In this document: positions 34,295 to 47,700 of the stretch, one piece after another | Layout: each line of letters starts with the position of its first letter | How positions within the stretch are numbered: position 1 is the stretch's first letter | From: Craspedostauros australis | Taxonomy: Eukaryota > Bacillariophyta > Bacillariophyceae > Mastogloiales > Achnanthaceae | Direction: 5' to 3' | NCBI GenBank assembly: GCA_026770025.1 | Contig: JAMXDE010000029.1 | Span: 186,001 to 250,000 of the forward strand | DNA length: 64,000 bases | The notes under the pieces: model-generated | What the model was told of the DNA's origin: nothing | Seen by the model: the letters and a program-made list of their open reading frames with translations, nothing else | Databases searched by the model: none | Translations under genes and position numbers: made by a program

Positions 34295-35537
34295 CAAAGA
34301 GAAAGTAAGATAATCATAGCCCCCTTCATCTTTGAGCACGATGTGTTCGGCACAGAATGGCCTGGCCGTTGGAGCTCTGAACACGTGTTGCAGACGTGTT
34401 GCATACATGTCATGTGCGAAAAGCCAAAGATATGTGATGCGAAACTGCATTCAATTCATGCAGTCTGTGGCGTCTTGCGGTCACAGTCGACACTTGGTGC
34501 CTTCCGACATGACCGACGAGCATGCAGGTACGTCATCGTCAAGGATGTTCTCAAACATGCCTTGTGCTTGTGTCATCCTCTCTCCTGGCTTGGGCGATGG
34601 AGCTTAGCCAAGAAGGTTGTTGCGAACAGGCTCCAGTTCGTCCAACACGACGCACCGCTTCGTTCAACTCTGCTCGTGGGTGTCTGGGAAGGTGGAAGAG
34701 CTGCAAAGGGGAAAGTCCGATCCCGAATGTGCGGACACCAACACCCGCCTCTTACAGGTCCGTGTCATGAACGATAATTCCTCAAGGCGCCTTCGTTGAA
34801 CAAGCAGGGAAACGAATCTCCCCTCTCTTTGTACCAATGCGATTCTTCCAAACCCACTTCTGATGATGATGTTGAAGGAAAGCCGTCAGTCCCACGCAGC
34901 GGCTTAGAAGGCGTGAGAGTATGTCTGTATGTGTGTACGTATGCGCTCGTATGGTATGAGCATAATCGTAGTACCAATACGATTAGTTCACGACAGCATG
35001 AATGATGCATCTTGATGATCTGCGGAGATGGGTGCCAAACGACCTCTGTGAAGGCGTGACGTGATGACGACAGCGGCACAGAAGATGCTTGCGACGTCGA
35101 CGAACCTGCACCAACCCAATGCTGTTTTGTTCGTTCGCCCCGTTACCTTGATGATACTGATGATGAAGATGTTGTTGATGGTTCATGGGTGGAGATTGGG
35201 AGAGCGAAGTCACCAGCACCTGTGTTGGCACCTCTTGGACTTGGTGAAGACTGGTGACCACCACAGCGGCCAGCTCGCCCGCCGAATCAGCGAGCCTCTC
35301 TTGACGCTCTCCAGAGTTCCAGATATGTTGGCGAATCCCACACAAGATGCAAACAAAGCGGCGTTAACAAACGTGATTGAAGTGTTGTTCTTCTTCCCAG
35401 CGGAGTACCAATAACGACGAGGACCACGACGCCAGGAACTAGCTCGTATCGACACAGAGTCACTGTGGAGTGCTTTCCCTGTAGTTGTAGCAATACTTGC
35501 CTGATTTGATCGTATCGTACTACTATCCCACACACGT

Positions 35538-35558
35538 ACTCTCTCTCTCTCTCTCTCT
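35538..35558. repeat. (CT)n microsatellite
   Basis: About ten CT units. Confidence 0.9.
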
Positions 35559-37169
35559 GGCTTCCCCGACTGCTCATTTGGCTGGTGTTCTTATGGTGTG
35601 TTCATCGAGGTCGTCGCCCACTTCCAAAGGATGGAGAGTGCACACAGCAATGGCGAAGTTGCGCCGACATCATAGCGCATTACGCGTCAGTATGTAGCCC
35701 AGCAACCAACCTTCATCTGTGACAGGAAGATTGCTTTACTGCGGTCCAGCGGAACAGAATTCTGCGAAATGTGATCGGCTGCGTTTGGGCGCTCAGCGTT
35801 CGACCAAGAAGATTGGTTTGGGCCCACCGCTATTCTCCTTGATTCATATGTGTTTAATGTCTCTATGACGTCTCTAAGACATAATTGGCGTGATAGCTAT
35901 TAAGTGGATTTTGTACCTGACGAACGGCCTCGTGGCTTTTTGTTGTCTGGAGCGGTTCTTGATGTCTCCCTCTTCGTGCTCACTGGTGATAGAACGAGCG
36001 GCCGAAAACAACAGTGTACCGTGTGTTCGGATAAGAAGAAAAGCCGTGTTGGGGAATGCTAAGGGCTATTTCAGTACTTCACGAGCGTAGGAACCACGAC
36101 AGAAGAAAGTAGCATCTGTGAGAGGCCGTGTCGCAGTGACCGCATGAGTACCGCGCTGTCACGAGAAATGCCGAACGCGCATAGGTACAACGGCCAGACG
36201 TTCCCTAATCACACTGTTTTATCTGACTTGTTCTCTCATCGTGTCGCACCTTGTCGCAGGGTGGTTGATTCACAGTTGGCATGTCTCCCTTTGGTCTTGT
36301 TTTTGGTGTGACAACTCCTTCCCCTTGGTGGTTTTTTCCTTCCTTGCCTTTGTTTTGTTTCGCTTGTGTGTGACATCGTCGTGGTTTTGGCTTCTTCTGT
36401 CTCTCTCGATTTCTCACGACAACCAGGCAGCGCCAGCAGAACGCTGCACTTCTGTCGTGGGGATTACGCGTAATAGTACGGGTTGAGTGGCACAGCAGCG
36501 AAGCAAACAACCTCGATTCTGCACGCAACGCGACACGATTCTTGGCATGTCTGTGTGGCGCACGGCCCAAAATGGTACTGGTTGGTTTGGCGTGAGCGTG
36601 TTGTTCTCGCGTTAATTTCTTGCCGGGGAGGCGCTGTTCGTAGTCGTATCTGTGCACCTGTTTCATCGCGGCCACGTGCGCAGTAACTTAACTGCTCGCG
36701 CAGCACGTAATGGTTACCAGCAAAATGAGTTTGGGGCCTCTCTCGCGAGACTTCTCGCGCACCACAGCAGCGCCGAGCACAAGGCGGGAGCAGAAAAGCA
36801 AAAAAGCACCACACCAGCACACAATTATTTTCCAGCACCAAACGCAACCACACACAACCCACAACCCAACCAAACGGCAACAGCACCAACAGCAGCCACC
36901 AACCACAACCACAGCTACGACCTTGTCCTGTTTGAGATCGATCTTGAGAAACACAGTAGAGCGTAGCAGAGCAAATCAAGGCAACGAAGACAGAGACGGA
37001 GAAGCAATAGGCATTGAAACGGACACAGACACCAGCATCAAAGGAGGATCGCAGAAGCAACAACCAACAGACATCACAGGAGGATCACAGAAAGACAGAA
37101 ACGAATCAATCGCGCAATCGCAAACACACACACACAAACAACAACAAGGACAACATCGACAACATCATC

Positions 37170-38390
37170 ATGAGCGGTAACAACAACAACAACAATAATG
37201 GCAAGAAGCCAGTCCCGACCATCAAGAAGATGATGGACGATGACATCGAGGAGGTGACCCGTCGCGTGGGCGGACGCGGAGCCCCAGCCCCCAGCATGGT
37301 CTCGCCAAACTTCGGCGCCATGCCCATGCCATTCCAGCTCCCAGGCGGCACCAGCAGCATGCAGATGCCAGCGGGATTCGGCGGACAGATCAACACTGCC
37401 CCCATGAAGGCCGCTCCCATGATGCAGATGCCAGCAGCCCCAAGCCAACCAGCGGTGTACAAGTGGCAGCTGCACTCGGTGCCGCAGCTCCCCCAGATGT
37501 ACACCCTCGAGAAGACCGCAGTCTTCGTCCCCCACAGCACACCGGGCCTCGTCGCAGAGCGTGTCAGCGGCGTCCTCCGTGAGCGATCCATCGAGGCCGC
37601 CTACGACGATGACATGGCCAAGGTGACCTGCAACACCACCGACGGCGTCAACTTCCGAGTCAAGCTCTACAGCGGCCGCGACAAGTACAGCCACGGCATC
37701 ATCGTGGAAGTGCAGCGACGCGACGGCGTCTCCATTGGCTTCCACCAGCACGTCCAGGCCATCCTGGATGCCGCCGAGGGCAAGAAGACCACCCCGCCAT
37801 CGCACTCCATGAACGCCCTGCCCATGGTCTACGACGACGAAGAAGAGGACGACGACATCCCGCACGCCACCTCCAGCACATCATCTCTCGTCATGATCTC
37901 CAAGATCCTCAGCTTCAGACAGCAGGAAGACCAGGTCCTGGGCATGCAGACGCTGTCGTCGCTGGTCGACCCCGTCAAGATGGGCAAGCAGACGTCGAAG
38001 GCAGTCAGCAACGAGATCATGCGCGAGACCAGCGAGGTCGGCGCCAAGGTCCTGCAGTACATCCTCTCCAGACCGAGCCACGACGACGAGACCGCCACCA
38101 ACCTGCGGATAATGGGCCTCGGCGTCCTGGCACACTCCCTCCAGAGCACCGGAAGCGTCCCAGAGTTCGTCCGATCCGAATTGCGCAGCAGACTCCTCGA
38201 GGACCTCAGAGAGGCAGAGCAGCGACCCCGTGCCGCCCTCATGTCCGCCAAATGCCTGGAGCACTTCGTCAAGGGAGACCACGACACCATGGAGCTCAAC
38301 GAAGCCTTCGAGGCATCACTGAAGGTCGGCCAGTCACGACACAAGGAGCTCATGCAGGCATCCGAGCGATGCATCCTCCAGATCAGATAA
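37170..38390 (+). CDS. orphan protein with KA1-like and helical-repeat parts
   Basis: I start at MSGNNNN rather than an in-frame ATG 52 codons upstream, because the upstream residues are Asn/Thr/Gln-rich translation of the CA-rich leader. The product is 406 residues: Asn-rich start, KPVPTIKKMMDDDIEEVTRR helix, a Met/Pro/Gly-rich linker, then an alpha/beta stretch at about 95-204 (VPHSTPGLVAERVSGVL, then VTCNTTDGVNFRVKLYSG, then GIIVEVQRRDG), then acidic DDEEEDDD and about four paired helices to the end. The order helix-strand-strand-strand-helix recalls KA1 domains of AMPK-type kinases, which bind acidic membranes. That likeness is by eye only. The helical part resembles ARM/HEAT repeats. Codon use and composition indicate a real, well-expressed gene. 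Function unknown. Confidence 0.7.
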   Translation: MSGNNNNNNNGKKPVPTIKKMMDDDIEEVTRRVGGRGAPAPSMVSPNFGAMPMPFQLPGGTSSMQMPAGFGGQINTAPMKAAPMMQMPAAPSQPAVYKWQLHSVPQLPQMYTLEKTAVFVPHSTPGLVAERVSGVLRERSIEAAYDDDMAKVTCNTTDGVNFRVKLYSGRDKYSHGIIVEVQRRDGVSIGFHQHVQAILDAAEGKKTTPPSHSMNALPMVYDDEEEDDDIPHATSSTSSLVMISKILSFRQQEDQVLGMQTLSSLVDPVKMGKQTSKAVSNEIMRETSEVGAKVLQYILSRPSHDDETATNLRIMGLGVLAHSLQSTGSVPEFVRSELRSRLLEDLREAEQRPRAALMSAKCLEHFVKGDHDTMELNEAFEASLKVGQSRHKELMQASERCILQIR

Positions 38391-39790
38391 TCGCCAGGCC
38401 CGGCGATGCGCTGGACCGCACTGCACACCTGCACACTGCTACATTGCATCCAAGACGACACAGCAACAGCGCAACAACAACAACAACATGTATTCTAGAT
38501 GACACTAATTTTGGGGCAAGCATCATCAACACGACCACCACATCAACCAGCAATAGGAACTAGCATCCAAGTCCTCTGGGATCCGCATGGCAGGCGGATC
38601 ATGTGAACAGCAGGCGGCAAGCGGCGGCTGCGGCCACAACCAGAGCAGCAACCAAGGCCGCTCTACCAACACGACACCATACTCGACCATACTCTAACTA
38701 AATACAGATAAATACCAGAATCAGATGCACACACGCGCTCGTCCCCATGTTCGCTGTCGTGCCCGGAAAGGTCCCCACTCCCACACCGATACATGTGGAC
38801 CATTCGCCATCCGCACCACCGGTATCAAGGAAGCAAACCAGCAACGGAGCGTCTTTGCCACCGTTGTTGGTCGCTGCGGTCGCGCCCAACACCGGTTTGA
38901 CCATCGTTGCTCCGTTTCGTCTTCACCGATGTCTGCCGCAATCCCATTCCGCCTCCGTGCAATCTTTCAGTTTCCCAACCACGAATCGACCCACTGTGTT
39001 TGACCAAACCTCCGAAACGCCGATTGAGAATTTTGTCACTGCGACACCATTCCCGGCCACTGCTTAACAACACATGCTCCCTGGTCTTGCTGTTCAATTT
39101 CCATTCACAGTTGAAGTGTCCGCGTCAGCCTTTGTACACACAAACTGCGTATCGAAGGGCCGATACGAAGCGTCGAGGAACCCGAGTACCGGATAACTAG
39201 CCTGTTTACTGCCCAAGCATAAATTGGTAGCAAATCTTCGTAAGTAGAACTTCGAAGTACAATTAGTACTGCGTACATCAGCCAATGAGAAAGCCTGAAC
39301 CAACCGAACTCCGATTCTGACCGAAAATGAAAGAACACAATGGAGTCCATGGACTCAACGGATTAGATTGTGTCATCTGCATGTTCGATCAGCGGAATGG
39401 ATCCCCTTTGACGTCAGCATGAAATCGATGTGAACCAAACAATTCGATTCAGATCCCAGAACACAAGATCCCAAACCAAACCGAATCCAGAGCGATGCGA
39501 TGCAAGAATGCGCGCAACCACGAACACGCAACACAACACACCACCACAAAACAGACACGACCGCAGCTTCCACCTGTTCCTGTGGCCGAACAAGGAACAC
39601 ACCAAAGCAAGAGAAGAGACAACAAAGAGAGACGAGGCGACAAGGCACCAACGTCGAGTGCAGCCTTCATACCACACCACACCACACCATACCAAACTCA
39701 AGGTTGAGGCGATCGGCATTGCTTCGGACGTGAAATCCACTCCATTATAAATACGAGTCAAGTACTCGAGTACGCTGGTGCTGTAGGACG
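38391..39790. other. intergenic region
   Basis: I see no gene here. 38455-38700 is A/C-rich 3' UTR-like sequence. 39440-39700 is again A/C-rich and lies upstream of MMS19. Confidence 0.45.
39746..39753 (+). promoter_or_regulatory. TATA-like box of the MMS19 gene
   Basis: TATAAATA lies 38 bp before the start codon, with a CAAGTACTCGAGTACG palindrome just downstream. If used, the 5' UTR would be very short. Confidence 0.35.
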
Positions 39791-42700
39791 ATGGACAGCA
39801 ACGGATCTCACTCGCAGACCCATGGTAAGACCCATGATGGCGTCACCACAGATGCAGACGCAGACATGGGGACGCTGTTCGCATCGACCATGACCCAGAT
39901 CAAGGGCTGGGTGTCGAAGTGTCTGCAAGACGAACCAATCTCGACCATGAGCAAGCGAGAAGATCTGCGCGCATCAGCGAGGGGCTGCTTTGTCCAGGTG
40001 GCGCGCGCTGTCTCCGGTCAGCTCTCCGCTGGGTCGGACAGCAACAGCGGAGGCAGGAATGGAAATGCAGCGGCACAGCGGGCGCTGCATGAGGATATGC
40101 TGGCAACGACCATCAAGGAGCTCGCACCAGCGTTCGCGGGACCATCATCGACGCATCAGACCCGCATCTGCGCCTTGAACGTCTTCCTCGGCGCGCTGGA
40201 GGGATGCAAGACGGCTACGCTTTCCAACGATCTCGCCAAGCTGCTCTCTGCCTTTCTTCTCAACCACAGCGGTCCCATACAGGACGATGGCTCGGGCGAT
40301 GATCTGGATGAGCAGATCCGGGATGTGGCGATGCAAGCCCTCACCGTCCTCATCTCCATTCCCTGCACAATTCGGATGCCAAAAGAAGCCGACGATCCAA
40401 TGGTTGCGGCGTCCAACAGCCATGGCAACGCAGCTGACAATACAAGCATAATAAATGATTTATCCACTGCCGTGACCATTCGGATTGACGCAGCGCAGCA
40501 GGGCGTAAAACGACGTTGTGCCTTGCCAGCAGATGATTTTGGCGACGATGATGTGCGCATGGAAGATGATTACGGATTTGGTGACCATCCCGACAAGGCA
40601 GATGACTTCCGCAGCGGTCTGTCCCACCTGCCGAGGTCAAAGCGCACACTCTGCTTCAACCTGGTGCAGGGCGCAATTGATGTCTCATCTCACTTGCTTC
40701 TCGCATTGGAGAGCAGAATACACGGCCCCACCAATGACGCTACCAATCACAACACCGGCAATAACGACAACGACAAGAACAGCGACACTGGCAGTGGCGC
40801 CAGCAGTGACAACTCTCGCATCGTCAATGACCTGCAGCAACAGGTGTCCAAGTTCTGCAGCTTCGCGGCGTCTTGCCTTCACGGTGAATCCGATCCACGC
40901 TGTTTACTGCAGCTCCTGAAGTTGCTCAACTCGTTGCAATCTTCATTCGCCACCTTCCTTTGCAAGTCGCAGTCATCCGACGGTACCTTCCCATCATCGG
41001 ACGTATTCGATGCGGTCGCGCCGTACTTCCCAATTCAGTTCACACCGCCACCCAACAACCCCTACGGCATCACAAGAGAGGGACTCCACGATGCATTGAT
41101 GTCCGTGCTCCACTTCACGGACTTTGACGACAATTCAAGATCCCATTCGCAACATGCCATGCTCGATCTCAGTGCCGGGCTGTTCCTCGAGCAGCTCTTG
41201 CCGCCAACAATGGAACAGGACGACGAGCCACCGTCTGTGTTTGAACAGCTGGAAGCATTGGACGCGCTGCACGAATTGATCTTTGCGGCTCGCACGCAGT
41301 CTGGCAGTGATCAGTGCGAACATCTGCTCGTCAACACATGCGGACTACTTGCGAAGGCATGCGTCAACGTGCATGACGACGCATCCCTCGCTGTCGCCAA
41401 CAGCACGAGTCACATCGACGAAAACAAGCTACTGGCTGAGAAAACGCGCTCCTTCGTCTCGAAGCTGGCATTTGGGCTGGAGCGCTGCTCGGGAAAGAAC
41501 GGAGGCAGATCATGGGCAGTCTTCGTGGATGACGCCGCATCTTCTCTGTCGAGAGCCATCAAGGCATCGCCCGCCACCTGCAAAACGAGCATCGCCTACC
41601 TCGCCTGCCTGCAATCCTGCGGCGGACCCGGCACGCTGCGTGCCTGCCTCGCCAAGGGTCTCGCTCCGTTGGTCGCAATCGCAACGGAACGACGCATGAG
41701 CACAGAAAACCTGGTGGCTTCATGCTACGGCATTGGGGCCTTCTTTTCGGCCAGCAGAGTGGCGATGCAGCGTGCCGCCAGCGAGGGCATAGCACTCCAC
41801 CCTCATCCGATGGACAAGCTGAGCGCGCCAGTCTTTCACGCATTGCGCCAGATGCTTCCGTTCCCCACGAGCAAGAGTGTGGGAGATGGCAGCAGTGGTA
41901 CCGGCGATGGTGATGTGAACGGTGCCTCGTTGAAATACGAATACGTTGCATCCATGACACCAATTTACGTTGCAGCTGCGCGGACCATGGAGTCTGTTTT
42001 GGTTTCCAGTCCAAAGGAGATGTTTGAATCAGCCGAAATTGCTGCAATCTGCGACTTCCTTAAAAGCATCGCGGATGTCGTACTGACATCAGAGGCGCTG
42101 CAAGCGTCCAGCAAACAATCCAGTACTGATGGCGAAAACGACAGCGAAAATGACACGGCAGGCTCCAAAGAATGGTTGGGCGCATGCACGGCGACATTGG
42201 GTTACACCGTCGGCTACAGCCTGGATGATGCGCAGGGTGACAAGGAGTCAAGTCCCGCACACACTCCGACCGTCTTGTCGTGTGACGAGGTTCGCGACTT
42301 CGTAGAAAGCAACATTTTGGCAAAGCTGCTGCAATCAGCCTGCGAAAGGCCGTTCAACCAGCATGTTGCCAAGGCGCAGTCCAGCAGAAAGACGCTGGCG
42401 CTTGCCTGCGCATGCAATACGCATGCTGCGAAGACCATCATGTCGAGGCTCCTCACCATGCTAAAAACAACCCTGCAGCAAGCGGGATCTGATGATGATG
42501 CCACCCAGGAGTGCGCACATGCCCTGTCCTTCGCATTGCAAAAGGGAGGCGCGATGGTTTGCACCGCATTTCACCAGTGCAGCTCGCCATCGTCCGTGGA
42601 TGTTCTGGAGTTAATGACTGCCAGACCGACCGCGCAGGGCGAGCTCATCGACAGCGTGGACAGCCTGGCATTGCCTGCACCTCCGGAAGAGCAGCTCAAA

Positions 42701-44527
42701 ACGCAACGGTCCGACATGGCCTCCATCAATATCGCGCGATGCATGATCCCTGCATACTCAAATTCCATCAGCGCAAAGGCCATGAAGCTCCTTGTCACGA
42801 AGGTTTCCAACGTGCTTCCGCCACTGTCCCCCAGCGATAGCCTCACCCTCGGAATGTTGCTGCCGTTGCTGGCCGCAGCATTGAATGCTGACGAGACTTC
42901 TTGGGATTCGCAAAGTTCGACGACTGAAGCCAATTCCGCTACCACCGCCACGGCACAGACAACGCTCCTCCAAATGACCGACGAGCTGGTCAGCTTCGCG
43001 CTTTCGGATGACCAGACAGCTCTCGGGGCGAAGAATGCCGCCGTCTCTTGCCTGCATCTCATCCTTCGAAAGACGCCGAAAGCGCAACCCTGTCCTGTGA
43101 TCAAGATCTGCGACGATGTCATTCTGTTGGCGCAGAGGCAAGACTCGCAATCCCTCACGACCAAGAACTTCGGCGTGCAATCATCCAATCAGGCAACCTT
43201 CCGTCTGATTGGTCTATTGGTAAGCCATTTCGCAACTCTTGATGGTTCATGTTGTGAAACTGTGGCAATCGACACGGATATTGTTACCGCTTGTTTTTGC
43301 TTTCGTCGCTGTTGTTTATATTTTGGCAACTATTGGCAGAGAATGCGACTACCACTCACAAGTACATTGCATTCACACTCACACATTACGTTTCTCCTGC
43401 CGTCGTTGTTGTTACTGCTGCTGCTGCGCTTGCATTACGGACGCTGTCTTTTTTCACCCAATGGACAGACCTCTGCTGCAGCATCGAGAGGTGGAAGCTC
43501 GTCACCCACCGCAGATGCCTTGGTTCGGTTCTTGGTTGGCATTGCGTGCACTGGAAAGGCAAACACCGTGGGCGCCACGGCGACGGATTCAAAGTCAGCC
43601 ATCCTCGATGTTACAGACCAGGACAATCAGGTAGAGTACATGCTTGAAGCTGCGTCATCTTTTGGCAGCGTCATGTCATTGAGGTCCATGTCACCCTTCA
43701 CCAAGCAGCGGCTCTCCCATGCGGCGACCAAACAAATTCAGAAGCTGGCAACGGCAGACACTGCGGCTGCCGGTGCTGCGTCGAAAGCGCATAACTTCGG
43801 TGCCGTGGCAACGACATGCCACATCGTTTGCTGTGGGAGCATCGACAAAATGCCTCCCGCCACTGTGCAGAACTTGGCGAAGCAAGTGCTGAGTGGACTG
43901 TTCCTTGATTTTGATGCGCTGCGGGCCTTCCAACCCAACGCAGCAAGGAAGCTGAGACTACTCATCCTTGCTGCCCTCACCAAGATGATCGCCTTGACAA
44001 CACGGCAGGTAAGTCGGCAGGAGGTTGGCCCTGTAATGCTTGTTATTTTGCTCACTGTTGCGATTGTTTGCGGTGTTGAATCATGACCGGTGCAAATTGA
44101 TTTGACTTGATTTGATTTGAGCGCGTATTAGAGTCGGTGGATTGCCCAATGCTATGAGTCTGACACGCAAATTCCATGTACTTCGGAATTTCTGCTCGCC
44201 TTGCCTGTTTGAATCGCGATTTCCCGAATGAAACGAACGCCTTGGGATACTTGCTCAATCATCACACAGTTGCCAGACAGACTCACTCTGGTGCGAGGAA
44301 TCCTCAGATCGTACGCCACAACTTATCCAGACGAAGGTGTGGCAGCGAAGGTGCTTGCGTTGCAGGCATTGGAATTGATTGGCAAAGCGTTGGCGGACAA
44401 CCGCGGTGACGCGACCGAACTGAGGCCAGCTGTGATTTCCTTGTTGGGAACGGCGCTGAATCACCCATCTAGCGTTCTGAGACAGGCAGCTGTGGATGTG
44501 AGAAATGCGTGGTACTTTGATGAATGA
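39791..44527 (+). CDS. MMS19: MMS19, cytosolic Fe-S targeting factor, three exons
   Basis: Exons are 39791-43219, 43469-44008 and 44270-44527. The introns (249 nt GTAAGC to GGACAG; 261 nt GTAAGT to CACACAG) are both phase 0, giving 1408 residues. The diagnostic MMS19 N-terminal motif YFPIQFTPPPNNPYGIT is at about 411-427, preceded by HGESDPRCLLQLLKLL. The rest is HEAT-type helices, and the end VLRQAAVDVRNAWYF matches the closing repeat of the family. MMS19 is the adaptor of the CIA targeting complex that delivers Fe-S clusters to DNA polymerases, helicases and nucleases (XPD, primase). It is longer than the human protein (about 1030) through Ser/Asp/Asn-rich insertions. The first intron is a multiple of three and lacks stops, so unspliced mRNA would stay open. 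Confidence 0.9.
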
Positions 44528-44790
44528 GGGAATGGAGATGTGGTACGCGTGTAGTACTCGTGCAACACGATGAGCCATGAACAGCAACACAATGCGGTAA
44601 ATTAGTGTCTTTATGGTGCAGCTAAAGAAAAAGTCTCTGCCCCATGTACTCTCGTTGTTTGGTATCTTGGCGTTGCTGAACGTGATTACTTGAGCACAGA
44701 GGACGGTTGGATGGATGGACTGGTGGACGGATGAGATGCGATGCCTCGACATCGCGTGGAAAGGAGAGGCATGGGGACCACGGCATCTCA

Positions 44791-47700
44791 TCACGGACTC
44801 CAATCTCGCAGCCGCTGGACGAGACTTGGGCTGCTGCTTGCTTTCATGCCATCATTCATCACGTCCTCAAAATGATGCAGCGAAACACGGTTGCTGCGAT
44901 CATCCCACTGCTGCTGTTGCTGCTGCTGTTGTCGCTGCTGCTGTTGTTGCTGCGAGATAGAATGCGATTGTTGGCCGTCATGAGAGGATGCGGACAGCAC
45001 GCACCGCACAGCAGCTGCACGGCATAACGCTGCCAAGTCAGCTCCGCTGAATCCTTCCGTCCACTTTGCAAGGGTACTGCAAAAGTGGTTCAAGCAGCTT
45101 CCATAGTCGCCGACCACTTCAATCTTCATCCTGCTGATGTGCACACGAAGGATGGAAACTCGTTCATCCTCGGATGGCAGTCCGACGTGAACGACGCGAT
45201 CAAATCTCCCTGCTCGCAGGAAGGCACCGTCCACCATCCAAGGTGTATTGGTTGCTGCAAGGACGACGATTCGAGATGAAAACTGATCGACGTCGTTGGG
45301 ATCAGTGCCAGTGCCATCGCGATAGCCTTGTCCCCCAGCTGCGACTGCGTCCGCGCCATCCATATCGCCGCGCTTGGCCATGTCATCGATCGATCTCCAC
45401 TTTTGGATGTCATCCATGCACTGCAGCAGGACGCTTGCCAGCTTGGAGCTGCCGCCGGCATTTCGCTCGGTGAACAGGGCTTGGAATTCATCGATGAAGA
45501 TGACGGAGGGTGAGTTCTTCCTTGCCACCTCGAATGCCGACCGAACGAGCTTCTCGCTTGTGCCAATCTCCGCCTGCACAATATCGCTGGACTTCAAGGA
45601 TATGAATGCACCTCCCAGCAACGAGGCACCATCATGATCTGCCGCTGCAGAATCATCGCTTCGCAGCTTGTGCGGCGCGTTTGATTTCAGCATGCGAGCA
45701 ACAGCTTTTGCCAGCAGGGTCTTGCCGGTGCCCGGCGGGCCATATAGCATAATGCCGGTTGGTGCAGCCATGCGGAATCTTCTGAGCAGGAGCTTGGCTG
45801 TTCGGCTCAGGGCAAGCGCGTCACTCAGAGCTCGCTTCGCCTCCTGGTTTCCACCGACGGTCGCGAACAGGTGATGGTCTGTGCTCGCATTCTCATATCC
45901 ATCTGTATCCGCATCCGCATCACTGTTTCTGTTCCTCGTTGATGATGGTGGCACTGCTGCTGCTGATGACGACGATGGTGATGCTGCTGGCAATATGTCG
46001 GGGCGTGCTTCGAAATCAATCTTGAGCGAACGGATGCTCTTGTTGCGAGCAGAGTTGACGACGTCCTGCAACAGTGATATGGGCACCTTGTCGATGAAGC
46101 TTGAGGTGACATGATGCAACCGTGTGGCAATGCGACTGAAATCGCCGCCCTTCATCCACGACGCTGATGCCGCGAGCCGTGCAACGTCTTTCGGATCCAC
46201 CGACAATCCGCGCTGGGTCAGGGCCCGCGTGAGTGCACGTGCGCGTGTTGCGTTGGACAAGTCTTGCACGCGAAATCTGCCACACAGAAAGGCATCAAAG
46301 ATTGACGATGCCATCGTCGCTTTTGATGTCGTCTGTGATGTGGCGTTCGAATTGAGCTTGCGCCAGCCATCGTCGGGGCACGTGACAATGGCCACGAGGC
46401 ACATGTTGACTTTGAATGTAACGCCGTGTCGGGCATCGGGGTTGTAGAGTTTGTTTCTGGTTGGAAACGTGAATTCATTTCGTTCTTGGATGCTGCGTGT
46501 CAGTGTTTGCAGATAATTTGCGACGCCATTGAGCACCGGATTCGCAGCATCGCCGTGACCTCGTGCACCCGACATGTGCGGTGGAAGCAGCGCATCGATG
46601 TGATCCAATATAACGCATATCCTTTGCTTGGCGGCTGCTGCACTGATGACGATGGAATGAAGCAGCGACTCGAGGGCAGCATCAGCCTGCACACTGTACT
46701 TTGCCAGCAGTGCAGGAACAGCGATGAGGTGGATGCGGCCACAATGCAACCGTTCCAAGGCAAGGGTTTGCACCAGCAGCGTTTTGCCGAATGCTCTCTG
46801 GGGTGAGTGCACCAAAAGCGATGGCTCCCAACGCAGTTGCTGTGATTTGGACTCGGCGTTGGGTGCAAGGAAGGACGGTGGCACTGGATGCGCAGTACCG
46901 TTGGAGCTGTTGTGATCTGCGCCTCCTTCTTTCACTGCGGCAAGCCGCCGCAATCCAGCGCGAATACCATGATTTCGATGTCGTTGAAGACTCCGGTTGG
47001 TAAGGGCGTCGGCGGTCGTCCCGATGATCACGTCGCGTTGCAGCTGCAATGCCATTCTCATTGCCAAGCCCCGGACGGTGTCCTCATTGTGGTTGCACAA
47101 TACCTGTTGCCGCAGCTGCGAAGGAAGCCTTGTGGCACCAGTGCCGTCGAGAAGCTGCTGTTGGTATTGCTGTGCAACGAACCAGGGCGGCAGCGCGTCA
47201 TATTGCGCATCGAACGAGGCAATGCATGCCGGGAGGACCCGCAGCAACGTGGATCCGACGATGCGGGCGCAAGTGGTGTTGGGAGATCTCAGCGCATGCA
47301 GTCGGATGACGCACGGCACATCCTGCAGTTGCGTCGGGTCGGTGGGTGGCAGAAAGATGAGCGGCGCTGTGGATGTTGAAGTGCGCCCATCGTTGCAGGT
47401 GCGGTGCATCGTGACTTGGCGTGGTGTGGACTCCGTACTTCCTTGCTTCGGCCGTTTGATGCAGAGATATCCTCGCGCGTGCGTGGCAGTTGGGGCGGGA
47501 GTCTTCGGTTCTGGAAGACCTTGCGCGTCCTCCTCAGCGGACCAAATGATCCCAATCTGAGGCAGCATCTGACTGTCTGGTACGTCTATTGCGTCTGGTG
47601 CAGGTCCATCATCGTTCAACACATCTCGTGTGTGCTGGATGGTGGACTGCAGAGTCCATTGCTGCAACGTCGACTTGATGATTGGAGCGACCAGCGATGG

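Larger units (their letters stand above)
32035..37169. other. gene-poor region
   Basis: No gene is firm over 5.1 kb. A 338-codon frame (32819-33835, +), a minus-strand protein-like stretch (33148-33396) and a short exon-like piece (34675-34799, +) are discussed as findings. Two CT microsatellites lie inside. The last 400 bp are A/C-rich and form the leader of the next gene. Confidence 0.4.

Noticed and set aside
34085-34777. 230-codon + frame as a gene
   Set aside because: It runs through a CT microsatellite, is Cys/His/Arg-rich, and a different frame looks more protein-like at its right end.
43220-43468. Treating MMS19 as unspliced through this segment
   Set aside because: The segment has good splice sites, and its Leu/Cys-rich translation does not fit the HEAT-repeat pattern on either side.
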